Assembly: GCA_902633335.1 (NCBI GenBank)
Contig: CACPFY010000007.1
Span: 1-59,868, forward strand
Origin: an uncultured Pelagibacteraceae bacterium
GTDB lineage: Bacteria > Pseudomonadota > Alphaproteobacteria > Pelagibacterales > Pelagibacteraceae
Length of the DNA: 59,868 nt
Direction of reading: 5' to 3'
Numbering within the stretch: the stretch's first letter is position 1; every line of letters begins with the position of its first letter. Positions 43,344-52,782 of this stretch are shown piece after piece. The notes under the pieces were generated by a model. The model searched no databases and was not told where the DNA came from. It saw only the letters and a program-made list of their open reading frames with translations. The translations under genes were made by a program, and so were the position numbers.

Positions 43344-45596
43344 ATGCTTATTCGATTAATTAGTCTAGCTATTTTATTGCTTTTAATTGATACAAATCAC
43401 ATCAGTTTAGCTGATGAAAATTTCATATTGCCTAAAGACAAACCTTCAGTTTTTAAAAAAATTGAAAAACCAAGAACAACAAGTAAAGACTTATTACCTC
43501 AATCAAAACCAATAATTAAAACTGAAACTACACAAGAAAAGAAAGATATTAAAGAGAAAGTTAAAGTAAAAGCAAAGGAAGAAGAAAAAATAGTAAAAAA
43601 AGTTGAAAAAAAAAATACTACTGATGGTTTCGTATTGCCTCAAAAAAAGCCAAAAACAATAAGAAAAACAACTGCTTCAGCTAAAAAATCAAAGTTTCTA
43701 AGTCAAAAAGATTTTGAAAGAGCAAAAATAGCATTTAGTCAAATTAAATCAGGAAAAGTTATTACTGGATACAAAACCTCTGAAAAAATAAAAGATAAAG
43801 ACTTTAGGTTATTCGTCCAGTGGCTTTATTTGATGAAGAGTTCAAATAACGCAACTTTTTCGACATATGAAAATTTTATAAGAAATAATCTAGATTTCCC
43901 AAGAATAGGAAGATTACAATACTTGGCTGAACAAAAGATTTATCTCAAAAATTCTTCTCCTAAAAATATAATTAGATGGTTTGATGATTTTCCACCTGTT
44001 AGCGGTACAGGGAAATTAAAATTAGGTGAAGCTTACTTTGATCTTAAAGATATAAATAATTCAAAAGAATTAATAAAGGAAGGTTGGATAAATGCAGATT
44101 TGAGTAAGAGCCAATTAAGATTTTATCGAAAAAAATTCAAATCAATATTGGATAGTGAAGATCATATAAAAAGAGCAGATTATTTAGCTTGGAATAGAAA
44201 GTATTGGGACCTAAAGAGAATGCTTGTCTACTTGCCCTCGGATTTTAAAGCTTTATATAACGCCAGACAAATATTAATGAGTAACTCTTATGGAGTTGAT
44301 AATGCCATTGCTAAAGTTCCTGATAGATTTAAAAAAGATATCGGACTTGAATACGATAGATTAAAATGGAGAAACAGAAGAGGAAGATTAGAGTCCTCTC
44401 TTCAAATACTTTACGATAATTCAAATAGATCTGAAGAAGAGCTTGTAAGAGCTGATTTGTGGTGGAAACAAAGAGAAAGTATAGTAAGAAGTTTAATTTA
44501 TAAAAAAAGGTATAAAACCGCTTACAAAGTTGCAAGTGAGCATTCTCTTTCCTCTGGGCCAGAATTTGCAGAAGCTGAATGGTTGGCGGGTTGGATTGCT
44601 CATTCATTTTTAAAATCACAAGAATACGCTATTAACCATTTTTTAAATTTTTATGATAATGTAAGCTATCCTATTAGTGTGGCAAGAGGTGCTTATTGGT
44701 TAGGAAAGTCATACCAAGAGACTGGAAATAACAAAAAAGCTGAAGAATATTTTAAAGCTGGTTCAAAATTTTTAACAACATATTATGGTCAGCTTAGTTT
44801 CAAAGAAATTAATTATGGAGGAGAATTTACTTTAAAAGAAGATGCTTCATATTCCAAAGATTATGAGAAAGAATTTTTAAAAAATAGACTTGTTAGAATT
44901 ATAAAAATTCTTAAAGAGCTTAATCATACAAAATATTCAAAAGATGTTCTTAAACACTTAGCAGGCTTAAACATTGATGAAGGTAGTGAAGTATTAGCAG
45001 CAAAATTATCTACTGAGATAGAAAGGTATGATTTTGCTATTCAAATTTCTAAAAAAGCCTCGTACGAAAAAAGATTTTATTTAAAATATAATTATCCGAT
45101 TATTTCAACGCCCAGAGAAATTAACAATAAACCTATGCCCCCAAGTGAAATGATACATGCAATTATAAGACAAGAAAGTGAGTTTGATAGTAAAGCAAAT
45201 AGTTATGCTGGCGCTAGAGGCATGATGCAATTAATGAAATACACTGCAAAAATTGTAGCCAAACAAGCAAAGTTGCCTTATAGCATTAGTGGTTTAACGG
45301 ATGATCCTATTTATAATATTAAATTAGGGTCTTATTATTTTGACGGATTATTAAGTGATTATAACGGAGTTTATCCATTCGCTATAGCAGCCTATAACGC
45401 AGGTCCTAATAGGGTAAAAACTTGGAGAAGAGTAAATGGTGATCCAACTAAAAATCAATTAAGTTATATAGACTGGATTGAATTAATAAGGTTTAAAGAA
45501 ACAAGAAATTATGTTCAAAGAGTTCTAGAAAACGTTAATGTATACAAATATATGATTAGTAAAGAACCAGTTAAAATTGAGGAATTTTTTAAATAA
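43344..45596 (+). CDS. slt: Soluble lytic murein transglycosylase
   Basis: A 750-residue periplasmic peptidoglycan lyase. After a signal peptide (to about residue 24) comes a lysine/glutamate/proline-rich low-complexity linker (about 28-115) in which the motif LPQ(K/S)KP recurs, then a long alpha-helical superhelical region, and a C-terminal SLT domain (from about 590) with IIRQESEFDSKA (catalytic E), GARGMMQLM and AAYNAGPNRVKTW. It cuts glycan strands with 1,6-anhydro product formation. The stop ends two bases before the convergent tRNA-Ser gene. Confidence 0.94.
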   Translation: MLIRLISLAILLLLIDTNHISLADENFILPKDKPSVFKKIEKPRTTSKDLLPQSKPIIKTETTQEKKDIKEKVKVKAKEEEKIVKKVEKKNTTDGFVLPQKKPKTIRKTTASAKKSKFLSQKDFERAKIAFSQIKSGKVITGYKTSEKIKDKDFRLFVQWLYLMKSSNNATFSTYENFIRNNLDFPRIGRLQYLAEQKIYLKNSSPKNIIRWFDDFPPVSGTGKLKLGEAYFDLKDINNSKELIKEGWINADLSKSQLRFYRKKFKSILDSEDHIKRADYLAWNRKYWDLKRMLVYLPSDFKALYNARQILMSNSYGVDNAIAKVPDRFKKDIGLEYDRLKWRNRRGRLESSLQILYDNSNRSEEELVRADLWWKQRESIVRSLIYKKRYKTAYKVASEHSLSSGPEFAEAEWLAGWIAHSFLKSQEYAINHFLNFYDNVSYPISVARGAYWLGKSYQETGNNKKAEEYFKAGSKFLTTYYGQLSFKEINYGGEFTLKEDASYSKDYEKEFLKNRLVRIIKILKELNHTKYSKDVLKHLAGLNIDEGSEVLAAKLSTEIERYDFAIQISKKASYEKRFYLKYNYPIISTPREINNKPMPPSEMIHAIIRQESEFDSKANSYAGARGMMQLMKYTAKIVAKQAKLPYSISGLTDDPIYNIKLGSYYFDGLLSDYNGVYPFAIAAYNAGPNRVKTWRRVNGDPTKNQLSYIDWIELIRFKETRNYVQRVLENVNVYKYMISKEPVKIEEFFK

Positions 45597-45597
45597 C

Positions 45598-45689
45598 TGG
45601 CGGAAGAGGAGAGATTCGAACTCTCGGTACGATGTTACTCGTACGGTTAGTTAGCAACCAACTGGTTTCAACCGCTCACCCACTCTTCC
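45598..45689 (-). tRNA. tRNA-Ser (anticodon GCU), CCA encoded
   Basis: On the minus strand the acceptor stem begins GGAAGAG at 45689 and pairs with CTCTTCC, followed by G and encoded CCA (45598-45600). The anticodon stem GTTGG/CTAAC (one wobble) encloses loop TTGCTAA, giving anticodon GCU. A long variable arm (CGTACGAGTAACATCGTACG) identifies a class II tRNA. The T arm GAGAGTTCGAATCTCTC is intact. Confidence 0.95.
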
Positions 45690-45758
45690 ATATTTCCAGT
45701 GTTATTTAGTACTAATTATTAAATTATTACCATATAAATCAATCAAAAAAATGGTGAA

Positions 45759-46631
45759 ATGAAAAAAAAATTATTTGAAGGATCTTTATTTACTGTAGGC
45801 GCTTCTCTTTGGTGGGGTATCATTGGTGTAATTTATTTCAAATTTGTGTCTTTTGCGTCACCTGTTGAATTGACAATACATCGTACTATTTGGACAACAG
45901 TGCTTTTAGTATTTACAACCTTTTATTTTGGAAAGTGGTCAGAATTTAAAAAAGTATCTAAATCTCTAAATACTCTAGGTTTGTTATTTCTTACTGGAGT
46001 TTTAGTTTCTATTAATTGGTTTACATGGCTTTATTCAATCTCAGTAAACAATATGCTAGATGCATCGCTTGGATATTATATTTTTCCTATATTAAGTGTT
46101 TTTTTGGGAAGGATATTTTTAAAAGAAAAAATTAATAGAAATAAATCAATCGCTATATTTCTTGTCTTTTTATCTATAATTTATTTACTAATTGAATTTA
46201 AGAATATTCCATGGATTGGTTTAACAGTCGCAATCACATTTAGTTTTTATACCTTAATAAGAAAAAAAATAAATATTTCATCAGATATAGGATTATTTTT
46301 TGAAACTTTGTTGATATCCCCAATAGCATTAATTTTATTCAGCTCTCTTGTATTCAATAATACAAATGTCTTTGGATTTGATAATCCTACATTGTCTTTT
46401 TATTTGTTTTTTGCAGGATTTATGACACTCGTTCCTCTCTTTATGTATATAAAGGGATTTGAATTAATAGGAATAGGACCTGCAAGTATGATATTTTTTT
46501 TGACACCAACAGCTCAATTTTTTTTAAGTATATTTTACCTAGGTCAACCACTTGAAATAGAAAAATTAATAAGTTTTTTATTTATATGGATTGCAGTTAT
46601 AATTTATCTTAATGAGTTACGTAAAGAATAA
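45759..46631 (+). CDS. rarD: EamA/RarD-type permease
   Basis: A 290-residue inner-membrane protein with ten hydrophobic segments in two halves, of the drug/metabolite transporter superfamily and the RarD branch. The start SLFTVGASLWWGIIGVIYFK, the middle NWFTWLYSISVNNMLDASLGYYIFPI and the end GIGPASMIFFLTPTAQFFLS are typical. Substrate unknown. It is convergent with the thiV-like gene and their 3' ends overlap by 28 bases. Confidence 0.88.
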   Translation: MKKKLFEGSLFTVGASLWWGIIGVIYFKFVSFASPVELTIHRTIWTTVLLVFTTFYFGKWSEFKKVSKSLNTLGLLFLTGVLVSINWFTWLYSISVNNMLDASLGYYIFPILSVFLGRIFLKEKINRNKSIAIFLVFLSIIYLLIEFKNIPWIGLTVAITFSFYTLIRKKINISSDIGLFFETLLISPIALILFSSLVFNNTNVFGFDNPTLSFYLFFAGFMTLVPLFMYIKGFELIGIGPASMIFFLTPTAQFFLSIFYLGQPLEIEKLISFLFIWIAVIIYLNELRKE

Positions 46632-48055
46632 GATAAAATTATTATAAGTGGAGCAACTAATGATACTAGAAAAGAAATAAAGAGTAAGTTTGATCTAATT
46701 AAAATTGAAAAATTATCAATAGATATCAAATTTCCTACTAAAATACTTGTCTTAAAATTTTGACTTGGAAAAAACAACAGACCAAAAATCAAACCAAGAA
46801 TTATTGAATAAGCTGCAAGTTTAGGATTAATATTTTTGTTAAAAAAACCATAAAAAATTGTAACAACAGCAGCACAGCAAAGAAGATCAGCCAGTAAAAA
46901 TAAGTATAATATACTATATCCTCTTGATGCAAAAATAAAAACTATAGAACATATAAATAAAATAATAAAATTTGTTTTTTCTTTAATTTTTTTTCCTTTA
47001 ATCATTTTATTTATTTGATTACCATTCACGATTAGCAAACTTGAAATAGCATTTATTAACGTGTCAATGGTACTTAATGTTAATGACAATGCTAAAATTA
47101 ATACTGACACAACTATAAGAAATTTTTTTTCATCTAAAATTAAGTTAAAGAAAGCAAGATCTGGAGTAACTTTTGAATTTAATGAAAAAGATATTAAACC
47201 TGAATATCCCATCCAAAAAACTATTATAAAAATTATAATAGATGAATTAATTAAACTTTTTTTTAAAATTGAATTATTTTTTGCTGAAAAAACTCTTTGC
47301 CAATTACCTTGATGAAATAAATTGGTACAAGCCACCGCTATGAAAAAAGTTAAACCAGCTGTGTAGTTGGGTAAATAATCTTTGCTAATTAATTGTGGTG
47401 AATTTATTTTTATTATTTCATAGCTAGTTAGATTTAAGTTGCTAAAAACTAAGATTAATGAAAATAAAATAATGCACATTATAAAAATAAACTGATATTT
47501 GTCAGTAATAATTGAAAGTTTAAAACCCCCTCTTAATATATAAAGTAAACAAATGATTAAGGTTAAACCTGCGGTAACCCATAATGGAATTTTTGAAATA
47601 TAATTTAATAAAAATGCTATAGCCGTCACCTCAGCAATTAAAAAAATTATCAAATAAAATAGTATTAAGAATAGACTCAACTTTAATATTGTTTGACCAA
47701 ATCTTTTTTGTATAAATTCAGTAAGTGTTAAACCGTTTGGAAATTCTTTTCGGATTTTAGGGCCAAAATTGTAAAGAAATAACATTGGCGCTGCCGCACC
47801 TAATGCATAACCGATTACGGCACCTATCCCTCCCCAAGTTGCTGCAGAAGGAGGGCCAAATAAAATCCAAGCTCCCAGTGCTGATGCTGTTAAGCTTGAA
47901 GTTAATGAAAATGTATTTTCATCCCTATCACCAACAATATAATTTTTATTATTAAATATTTTTTTATTATTTAAGTAACCCAGCCATATAAAGAACAGGC
48001 CAATTAATATTGTGATAGCTATTGTTGTTTGTTGCGATAAAAGTATTTTATCCAT
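46604..48055 (-). CDS. thiV: Sodium:solute symporter, likely thiamin-pyrimidine (HMP) transporter
   Basis: A 483-residue SSS-family permease with about 13 hydrophobic segments; family signatures include GALGAWILFGPPSAATWGGIGAVIGYALG and TFFIAVACTNLFHQGNWQRVFSA. A TPP riboswitch directly precedes the ATG, so the cargo should be thiamin-related. From published SAR11 work as I recall, such a riboswitch-linked SSS gene was named thiV and proposed to import the pyrimidine precursor HMP. The function is inferred from regulation, not from residues. Its 3' end overlaps rarD by 28 bases. Confidence 0.85.
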   Translation of the reverse strand: MDKILLSQQTTIAITILIGLFFIWLGYLNNKKIFNNKNYIVGDRDENTFSLTSSLTASALGAWILFGPPSAATWGGIGAVIGYALGAAAPMLFLYNFGPKIRKEFPNGLTLTEFIQKRFGQTILKLSLFLILFYLIIFLIAEVTAIAFLLNYISKIPLWVTAGLTLIICLLYILRGGFKLSIITDKYQFIFIMCIILFSLILVFSNLNLTSYEIIKINSPQLISKDYLPNYTAGLTFFIAVACTNLFHQGNWQRVFSAKNNSILKKSLINSSIIIFIIVFWMGYSGLISFSLNSKVTPDLAFFNLILDEKKFLIVVSVLILALSLTLSTIDTLINAISSLLIVNGNQINKMIKGKKIKEKTNFIILFICSIVFIFASRGYSILYLFLLADLLCCAAVVTIFYGFFNKNINPKLAAYSIILGLIFGLLFFPSQNFKTSILVGNLISIDNFSILIRSNLLFISFLVSLVAPLIIILSYSLRNSLR

Positions 48056-48120
48056 AGCTCCCTTACTGAATTACCGGTCAGGTTCGTCGGGTATAATCTC
48101 AGTCTTTCTGACACCCCGTA
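48056..48120 (-). promoter_or_regulatory. TPP (THI-element) riboswitch
   Basis: Read on the minus strand, the conserved TPP-sensing core is present in order: CGGGGTGTC, ACTGAGATTATACCC, GACGAACCTGACC and GGTAATTCAGTAAGGG. The 5' strand GGGG-TG and terminal AGGGAG belong to the standard elements. The terminal AAGGGAG lies 3-7 bases before the ATG at 48055, so it can serve as both closing stem and Shine-Dalgarno. This argues for translational repression. No room exists for a separate terminator. The 5' edge is only a few bases from the umuC stop. Confidence 0.93.
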
Positions 48121-48125
48121 TTTTT

Positions 48126-49409
48126 TTATACTACTATTTTAGGCAAAGAGTCAAATGAAGCAGTATCTATTTTAGATGAATGTTCTCTTCTCATTTTCCA
48201 ACCTTTGCTCAGTCCTGCTTGAGCTATACTGATCGCATATCGTCCGTATTTTGTATTAGTATAATCTATAGCTTTCATTAATTTCTTAGATTTGTTTTCA
48301 AGAAGTGGAGTTAGAAGATTCTGATCATTTTGATTTGCATCTTTCAATCCTGATAAGATTATTCCAGCTTTTTGATAAGCATAACCGTATTTGTATATAT
48401 CGGTTAGTGCTTTAACAGCATTTTTTATTAATTCTATGCTATTACTAGTGGGGATTGCTAAGTCTATTGTTTTTGAATTAGAGTAGTATCTTCTATTTTT
48501 ATCAAATGGACTTGTTCTGATAAATACTGTTATTGTTTTTGCTATTTGATCATCAGCTCTAATTTTTTCTGCTGCATTCAAGCAATGTGTAATAACTGAT
48601 TCCTCTAATTCATTTAAATCTTTTACTTTTCTACCAAATGATCTTGAGACACAACAATTCTTCCTTTTCTCTTGATCTATTTGTAAGTCAATACAAGGTA
48701 TTCCTCTTAGTTCCATCGCTGTTTTTGCGCCTAAAACATTTGTTCCTTTTTTTACCCACGTGTTTGAAACATTTTTTAAATCATAAGCGTTGCTTATATT
48801 GTTCTTATGGTAAAACTTAGATAGCTGTTTACCTACCCCCCAAACATCTTCAATTGGAAATTTTTTTAACCTTTCATCAATATTTATATTTAAATAAATT
48901 ACACCTGCTTTTTCTTTTTTCGCTATATGATTGGCTACTTTACTTAACGTTTTTGTGCTGCCTATACCTACGCTTGTTGGTATACCCGTCCACTTAAGAA
49001 CTCTTGATCTTATCTCTCTTCCATAATCCTCAACTCCTTTTTCATCTATAAAAGATAAATCAATAAAAGCTTCATCGATTGAATAAATTTCTACTTTTGG
49101 TGAAAAAGTTTTTAATACTTTCATCACTCTTCTCGATATATCTCCATACAATGCATAGTTTGATGAATACACTTCAACTTTATTTTTTTTTACTAATTCT
49201 TTTACTTTGAAGTAGGGCTCTCCCATTTTAATACCTAAATCTTTTGCTTCTCTTGATCTAGATATTACACATCCATCATTATTTGATAAAACTACTACAG
49301 CTTTTTTTTGTATCTTAGGATTAAAAAGTCTCTCACAGGATACGTAAAATGAATTACAGTCTACTAAGGCTATTCTATTTTTCTTAGTTGTGTACTTGAT
49401 GGATGACAT
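48126..49409 (-). CDS. umuC: DNA polymerase V catalytic subunit UmuC
   Basis: A 427-residue Y-family polymerase for translesion synthesis. The start IALVDCNSFYVSCERLF contains the catalytic aspartate, followed by VVLSNNDGCVISRSREAK, SSNYALYGDISRRVMKVL and YSIDEAFIDLS with the second acidic pair. The palm, finger and thumb layout continues through GIPTSVGIGSTKTLSKVANH. It overlaps umuD by 26 bases. The last bases lie directly before the TPP riboswitch on the same strand. Confidence 0.95.
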   Translation of the reverse strand: MSSIKYTTKKNRIALVDCNSFYVSCERLFNPKIQKKAVVVLSNNDGCVISRSREAKDLGIKMGEPYFKVKELVKKNKVEVYSSNYALYGDISRRVMKVLKTFSPKVEIYSIDEAFIDLSFIDEKGVEDYGREIRSRVLKWTGIPTSVGIGSTKTLSKVANHIAKKEKAGVIYLNINIDERLKKFPIEDVWGVGKQLSKFYHKNNISNAYDLKNVSNTWVKKGTNVLGAKTAMELRGIPCIDLQIDQEKRKNCCVSRSFGRKVKDLNELEESVITHCLNAAEKIRADDQIAKTITVFIRTSPFDKNRRYYSNSKTIDLAIPTSNSIELIKNAVKALTDIYKYGYAYQKAGIILSGLKDANQNDQNLLTPLLENKSKKLMKAIDYTNTKYGRYAISIAQAGLSKGWKMRREHSSKIDTASFDSLPKIVV

Positions 49410-49782
49410 AAGTTACCACTCCCCAAATAATTACTTCTTGATCTTTTGCTAAATGAATTCTTTCTGATTTTTTTTTAGATCCAGATGTTAAAAATGTTTC
49501 CCCTTTTTCTTTCAGGATTGTTTTCACCACTAATTCATCGTTAACATTGGCTATAACTGTTGAAAGATTTTTTGGATTAATACTTCGATCTACTATTAAT
49601 AAATCACCATCGTAGATTCCTACACTATTCATAGACTTGCCTTGAACTCTAATTATAAATGTTGCTGGCGAATTTTTTATAAGATGATGATTTAAATCTA
49701 CATCATCCTCTATGTAGTCTGTTGCGGGAGATGGAAAACCCGCTCCTACTTTGTGTATGTAATAAGGTATTTTCAGATCCAT
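49384..49782 (-). CDS. umuD: UmuD-like SOS protease subunit
   Basis: A 132-residue S24 peptidase. A cleavage site AGFPSPATDY lies near residues 14-23; catalytic serine S50 in QGKSMNSVGI and lysine K87 in ELVVKTIL are present. RecA-promoted self-cleavage gives UmuD', the polymerase V subunit. A LexA-type box lies 5 bases beyond the start codon. Operon order umuD-umuC is standard. Confidence 0.95.
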   Translation of the reverse strand: MDLKIPYYIHKVGAGFPSPATDYIEDDVDLNHHLIKNSPATFIIRVQGKSMNSVGIYDGDLLIVDRSINPKNLSTVIANVNDELVVKTILKEKGETFLTSGSKKKSERIHLAKDQEVIIWGVVTYVIHQVHN

Positions 49783-49786
49783 AAAT

Positions 49787-49801
49787 GTTCTTATTTTGTT
49801 C
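49787..49801 (-). promoter_or_regulatory. LexA box (GTTC-N7-GTTC, alphaproteobacterial type)
   Basis: On the plus strand GTTC (49787-49790), 7 bases, GTTC (49798-49801). This is the direct-repeat operator of alphaproteobacterial LexA, reading GAAC-N7-GAAC on the gene strand. It lies 5 bases upstream of the umuD start codon, a natural position for SOS repression of umuDC. It is also about 90 bases from the divergent ABC receptor start. Confidence 0.75.
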
Positions 49802-49889
49802 TTTTATAGAAAAAAATTTTACTTTAGTCAACCATTATGTGGGGCAATATGCGTTTGGAAAATGAACGACTGAAAAGTTAAAAGAAAAT

Positions 49890-50657
49890 ATGAAAAAAAT
49901 TATAGTACTTTTTACCTTATTATTAATGACCGCATCAGCAAACGCGGAGTCTAAACTTCAAACAATTAAAAAAAATGGAGAGTTAAGAGTTGGAACGACT
50001 GGAGATTGGGATCCAATGTCCATGAAAGATCCAGCTACTAACAAATATAAAGGTTTTGATATTGATGTCATGAGAGAACTTGCAAAAGATATGGGCGTAA
50101 AAGTTAAGTTTGTGCCTGCAGAGTGGAAAACAATAGTGGCTGGTATTACAGCTGATCGATACGATATTTCAACAAGTGTAACTAAAACTCCAAAAAGAGC
50201 TGAAGTAGCTGGTTTTACTACTACCTATTATAAGTACGCAACTGTACCGCTTGTTTTAAAAAAGAATTTAAAAAAATTTCCTACTTGGGAGTCGCTAAAT
50301 AACAGTAATGTGAAAATTGCAACAACATTAGGTACTTCTCAAGAAGAAAAAGCAAAGGAATTTTTTCCGAAATCAAAACTACAATCTGTTGAAGCTCCAG
50401 CTAGAGATTTTCAAGAGGTTCTTGCGGGCAGAGCTGATGGAAATATTACGAGTTCAACTGAAGCGAATAAATTAGTTATTAAATATCCTCAATTAGCCAT
50501 AGTTCCTGATGGTGGAAAAAATCCAGCATTTTTAGCGATGATGGTTCCAAAAGGAGATAAAGTTTGGAATGATTATGTAAGTAATTGGATTAAAAAGAAG
50601 CAAGCTTCAGGTTATTTTAAGAAATTACTATCTAAGTACAATTTAAAAAGCTTATAA
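49890..50657 (+). CDS. Amino-acid-type ABC transporter substrate-binding protein
   Basis: A 255-residue periplasmic receptor of the SBP family 3 type. A signal peptide with cleavage after SANA (about residue 19) is clear, then [32 protein letters not shown] and [18 protein letters not shown] typical of amino-acid/cyclohexadienyl dehydratase-like receptors. It precedes a permease gene by 41 bases on the same strand. Ligand unknown; a PheC-like dehydratase activity is a less likely alternative. Confidence 0.88.
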   Translation: MKKIIVLFTLLLMTASANAESKLQTIKKNGELRVGTTGDWDPMSMKDPATNKYKGFDIDVMRELAKDMGVKVKFVPAEWKTIVAGITADRYDISTSVTKTPKRAEVAGFTTTYYKYATVPLVLKKNLKKFPTWESLNNSNVKIATTLGTSQEEKAKEFFPKSKLQSVEAPARDFQEVLAGRADGNITSSTEANKLVIKYPQLAIVPDGGKNPAFLAMMVPKGDKVWNDYVSNWIKKKQASGYFKKLLSKYNLKSL

Positions 50658-50698
50658 TTTAAGTTTCAATACCCTCCATTAACAAATATAGTTAAATA

Positions 50699-51433
50699 GT
50701 GAAATTTTTAAAATTAATCTCTATTCTATTTTTACTTCAGGGATGTAGTTCTAACTATGAATGGGGTTGGTATATATTAAGCCCTGATAATATAGAGGGT
50801 CTAACAAATCTTAAGTTTTTAATTAGCGGTATTACAACAACTATTTATATTTCAGTAGTATCTATAGTTCTGGCTATGATTATAGGTTTGATAGTTGCCC
50901 TCCCATCTTTGTCTAATAATAAATTTTTAAGTTATTTCAATATAACCTATGTCGAAATCGTAAGAGCAATTCCCTTATTAGTTTTAATTCTTTGGATATA
51001 TTACGGTCTTCCAATTATGATAGGGGTAAGTTTCTCACCATTTGTATCAGGCATAATAGCATTAACTATTAGCGAAAGTGCATTTCAAGCAGAAATTTTT
51101 AGGGCTGGTATAAATTCTATTTCAAAAGGACAACATGAAGTATCTGAGTCACTTGGAATGGATTTCTGGAAAAAAATGAGATTAGTAATCCTGCCGCAAG
51201 CAATTAAAGTTGTGCTGCCTGCAATGGGAAATCAATTTGTGTATGTTTTAAAAATGTCTTCTCTAGTATCGATTATAGGAATAGGAGATTTAACTAGAAA
51301 GGCAAATGAACTAGTAACAACTACCTACAGACCATTAGAAATATATACTTTTTTAATTTTAGAATACTTAATATTAATATTAGTAGTCTCTTACCTTGTG
51401 AGAAAATTAGAAAATAAACTAAAATACAAATAA
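50699..51433 (+). CDS. Amino-acid ABC transporter permease, lipobox-like N-terminus
   Basis: A 244-residue HisM/GlnP-family permease starting at GTG 50699. Four or five membrane helices and the ATPase-coupling EAA-type motif SESLGMDFWKKMRLVILPQAI are visible. Before the permease core the N-terminus reads KLISILFLLQGCSSNYEWGW, a signal with a lipobox-like LLQGC. This may be a true feature of this permease group or an artifact of the start choice. It follows the substrate-binding protein gene; no ATP-binding protein gene is adjacent. The 3' end overlaps the convergent MATE gene by 15 bases. Confidence 0.87.
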   Translation: MKFLKLISILFLLQGCSSNYEWGWYILSPDNIEGLTNLKFLISGITTTIYISVVSIVLAMIIGLIVALPSLSNNKFLSYFNITYVEIVRAIPLLVLILWIYYGLPIMIGVSFSPFVSGIIALTISESAFQAEIFRAGINSISKGQHEVSESLGMDFWKKMRLVILPQAIKVVLPAMGNQFVYVLKMSSLVSIIGIGDLTRKANELVTTTYRPLEIYTFLILEYLILILVVSYLVRKLENKLKYK

Positions 51434-52780
51434 CTTTTTAAAAGAAACTCTAAATACTTTCTTCAAAAAAAATGGAACAAAAGTTAATACGACTAATCCC
51501 ATCATCCAATTTGTTACCAAGATTGTGTAGAAAATATCTTGGTATTCACCGTTTCTTATATTAATTACATACCATAGAGACATAAATGGTATTAACGTAA
51601 GTCTAAGTATCGTCATATATAAACTATAAATTGGTCTTTTAAGCGCTTGGAATAAAGCAGAAGTAATAAAAAATACAGGATAGACGGGCCCGATAAGAGC
51701 AGCGACTTGTAAGTAAAGCGCCCCTCTTTGAATGACCTCAAGGTCATTTGTAAAAAAAGAAATTATAATTTCAGATGTTAAATAAACAAAAATACCAGCT
51801 AACACCATAAACCCGGAACCAAACATTAATGCTTTTCCATAAACTTCTTTTACTCTGAAATGCATTTTTGCTCCGTAATTTTGACCGGCAATTGATAAAA
51901 CGGCAGTGTTTAAGCCTATAACTGGTAATAATAAAACTTGTTCTATTCTGACTGCTGTACCATAGCCTGCTGTTGCTAGCTCACCAAATTGACCAACAAA
52001 ATAGAAAATATTAAATACTCCAAACATTATCATTAACATAGTAAACATTATTGGAACTGACTGTTTAAAAAGTGTGCTGATGTAATTAAACTTTGGTTTA
52101 AAGCATTCTAAGTATAAGTATTTTTTTAACTTACAACAATAAACTTTATCAGCTAAATATAATAAGCCTATACACTGAGACACTAATGTTGCTATTGCTA
52201 AACCAGCAATTCCAAATGCTGGTATAAATCCATAACCAAAAATGAATAAAGGATTAAGAAATATATTTAAGAAGAAAGTAAATATTAAAACGTTTCTATA
52301 ACTTTTTGTATCACCTTGTGCATTCAAAGTTCCATTTAAAGATAATTGAACTAATACAATTATAGCACCAAAAAAAATTATATCTAAGTATTCACGTGTT
52401 AAAACTATACTTTCTTCAGTAGAACCCATAATTCTTAAAAGTTCATCGGAAAAATTTAAACCAAACAAAGTTACAAAAATTGAGATAACAATTGCTAGTA
52501 TTATAGACTGAGCAACGTACATAGAAGCTTTTCTGTCCTCTTTAGCCCCAATAGAGTTACTTATTAAAGCTGTTGTACCAGCTCCAATGCCAACAGCTAC
52601 AGCTATTGCTATAAAATAAATTGGCCAAGATTTTGCTATTGCTGCTAATGCTTCTGGAGAAATTCTTCCAGCAAAATAAGTATCAACTAAATTATAAAAA
52701 GTTTGAAAAAGAGATCCAGTGCTAGCGGGTATAGTTACTTTTCTTAAAAGTTGCCAAATTGAACCTTTTGTTAAATCCAT
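51419..52780 (-). CDS. MATE family efflux transporter
   Basis: A 453-residue inner-membrane protein with 12 hydrophobic segments, of the MATE multidrug/metabolite exporter family (sodium or proton driven). The start QLLRKVTIPASTGSLFQTFYNLVDTYFAG, the duplicated middle SLNGTLNAQGDTKSYRNVL and the second half TAGYGTAVRIEQVLLLPVIGLNTAVL are typical. Substrate unknown. It lies 2 bases after trhO's stop-distal end, on the same strand. Confidence 0.92.
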   Translation of the reverse strand: MDLTKGSIWQLLRKVTIPASTGSLFQTFYNLVDTYFAGRISPEALAAIAKSWPIYFIAIAVAVGIGAGTTALISNSIGAKEDRKASMYVAQSIILAIVISIFVTLFGLNFSDELLRIMGSTEESIVLTREYLDIIFFGAIIVLVQLSLNGTLNAQGDTKSYRNVLIFTFFLNIFLNPLFIFGYGFIPAFGIAGLAIATLVSQCIGLLYLADKVYCCKLKKYLYLECFKPKFNYISTLFKQSVPIMFTMLMIMFGVFNIFYFVGQFGELATAGYGTAVRIEQVLLLPVIGLNTAVLSIAGQNYGAKMHFRVKEVYGKALMFGSGFMVLAGIFVYLTSEIIISFFTNDLEVIQRGALYLQVAALIGPVYPVFFITSALFQALKRPIYSLYMTILRLTLIPFMSLWYVINIRNGEYQDIFYTILVTNWMMGLVVLTFVPFFLKKVFRVSFKKLFVF

Positions 52781-52782
52781 AT

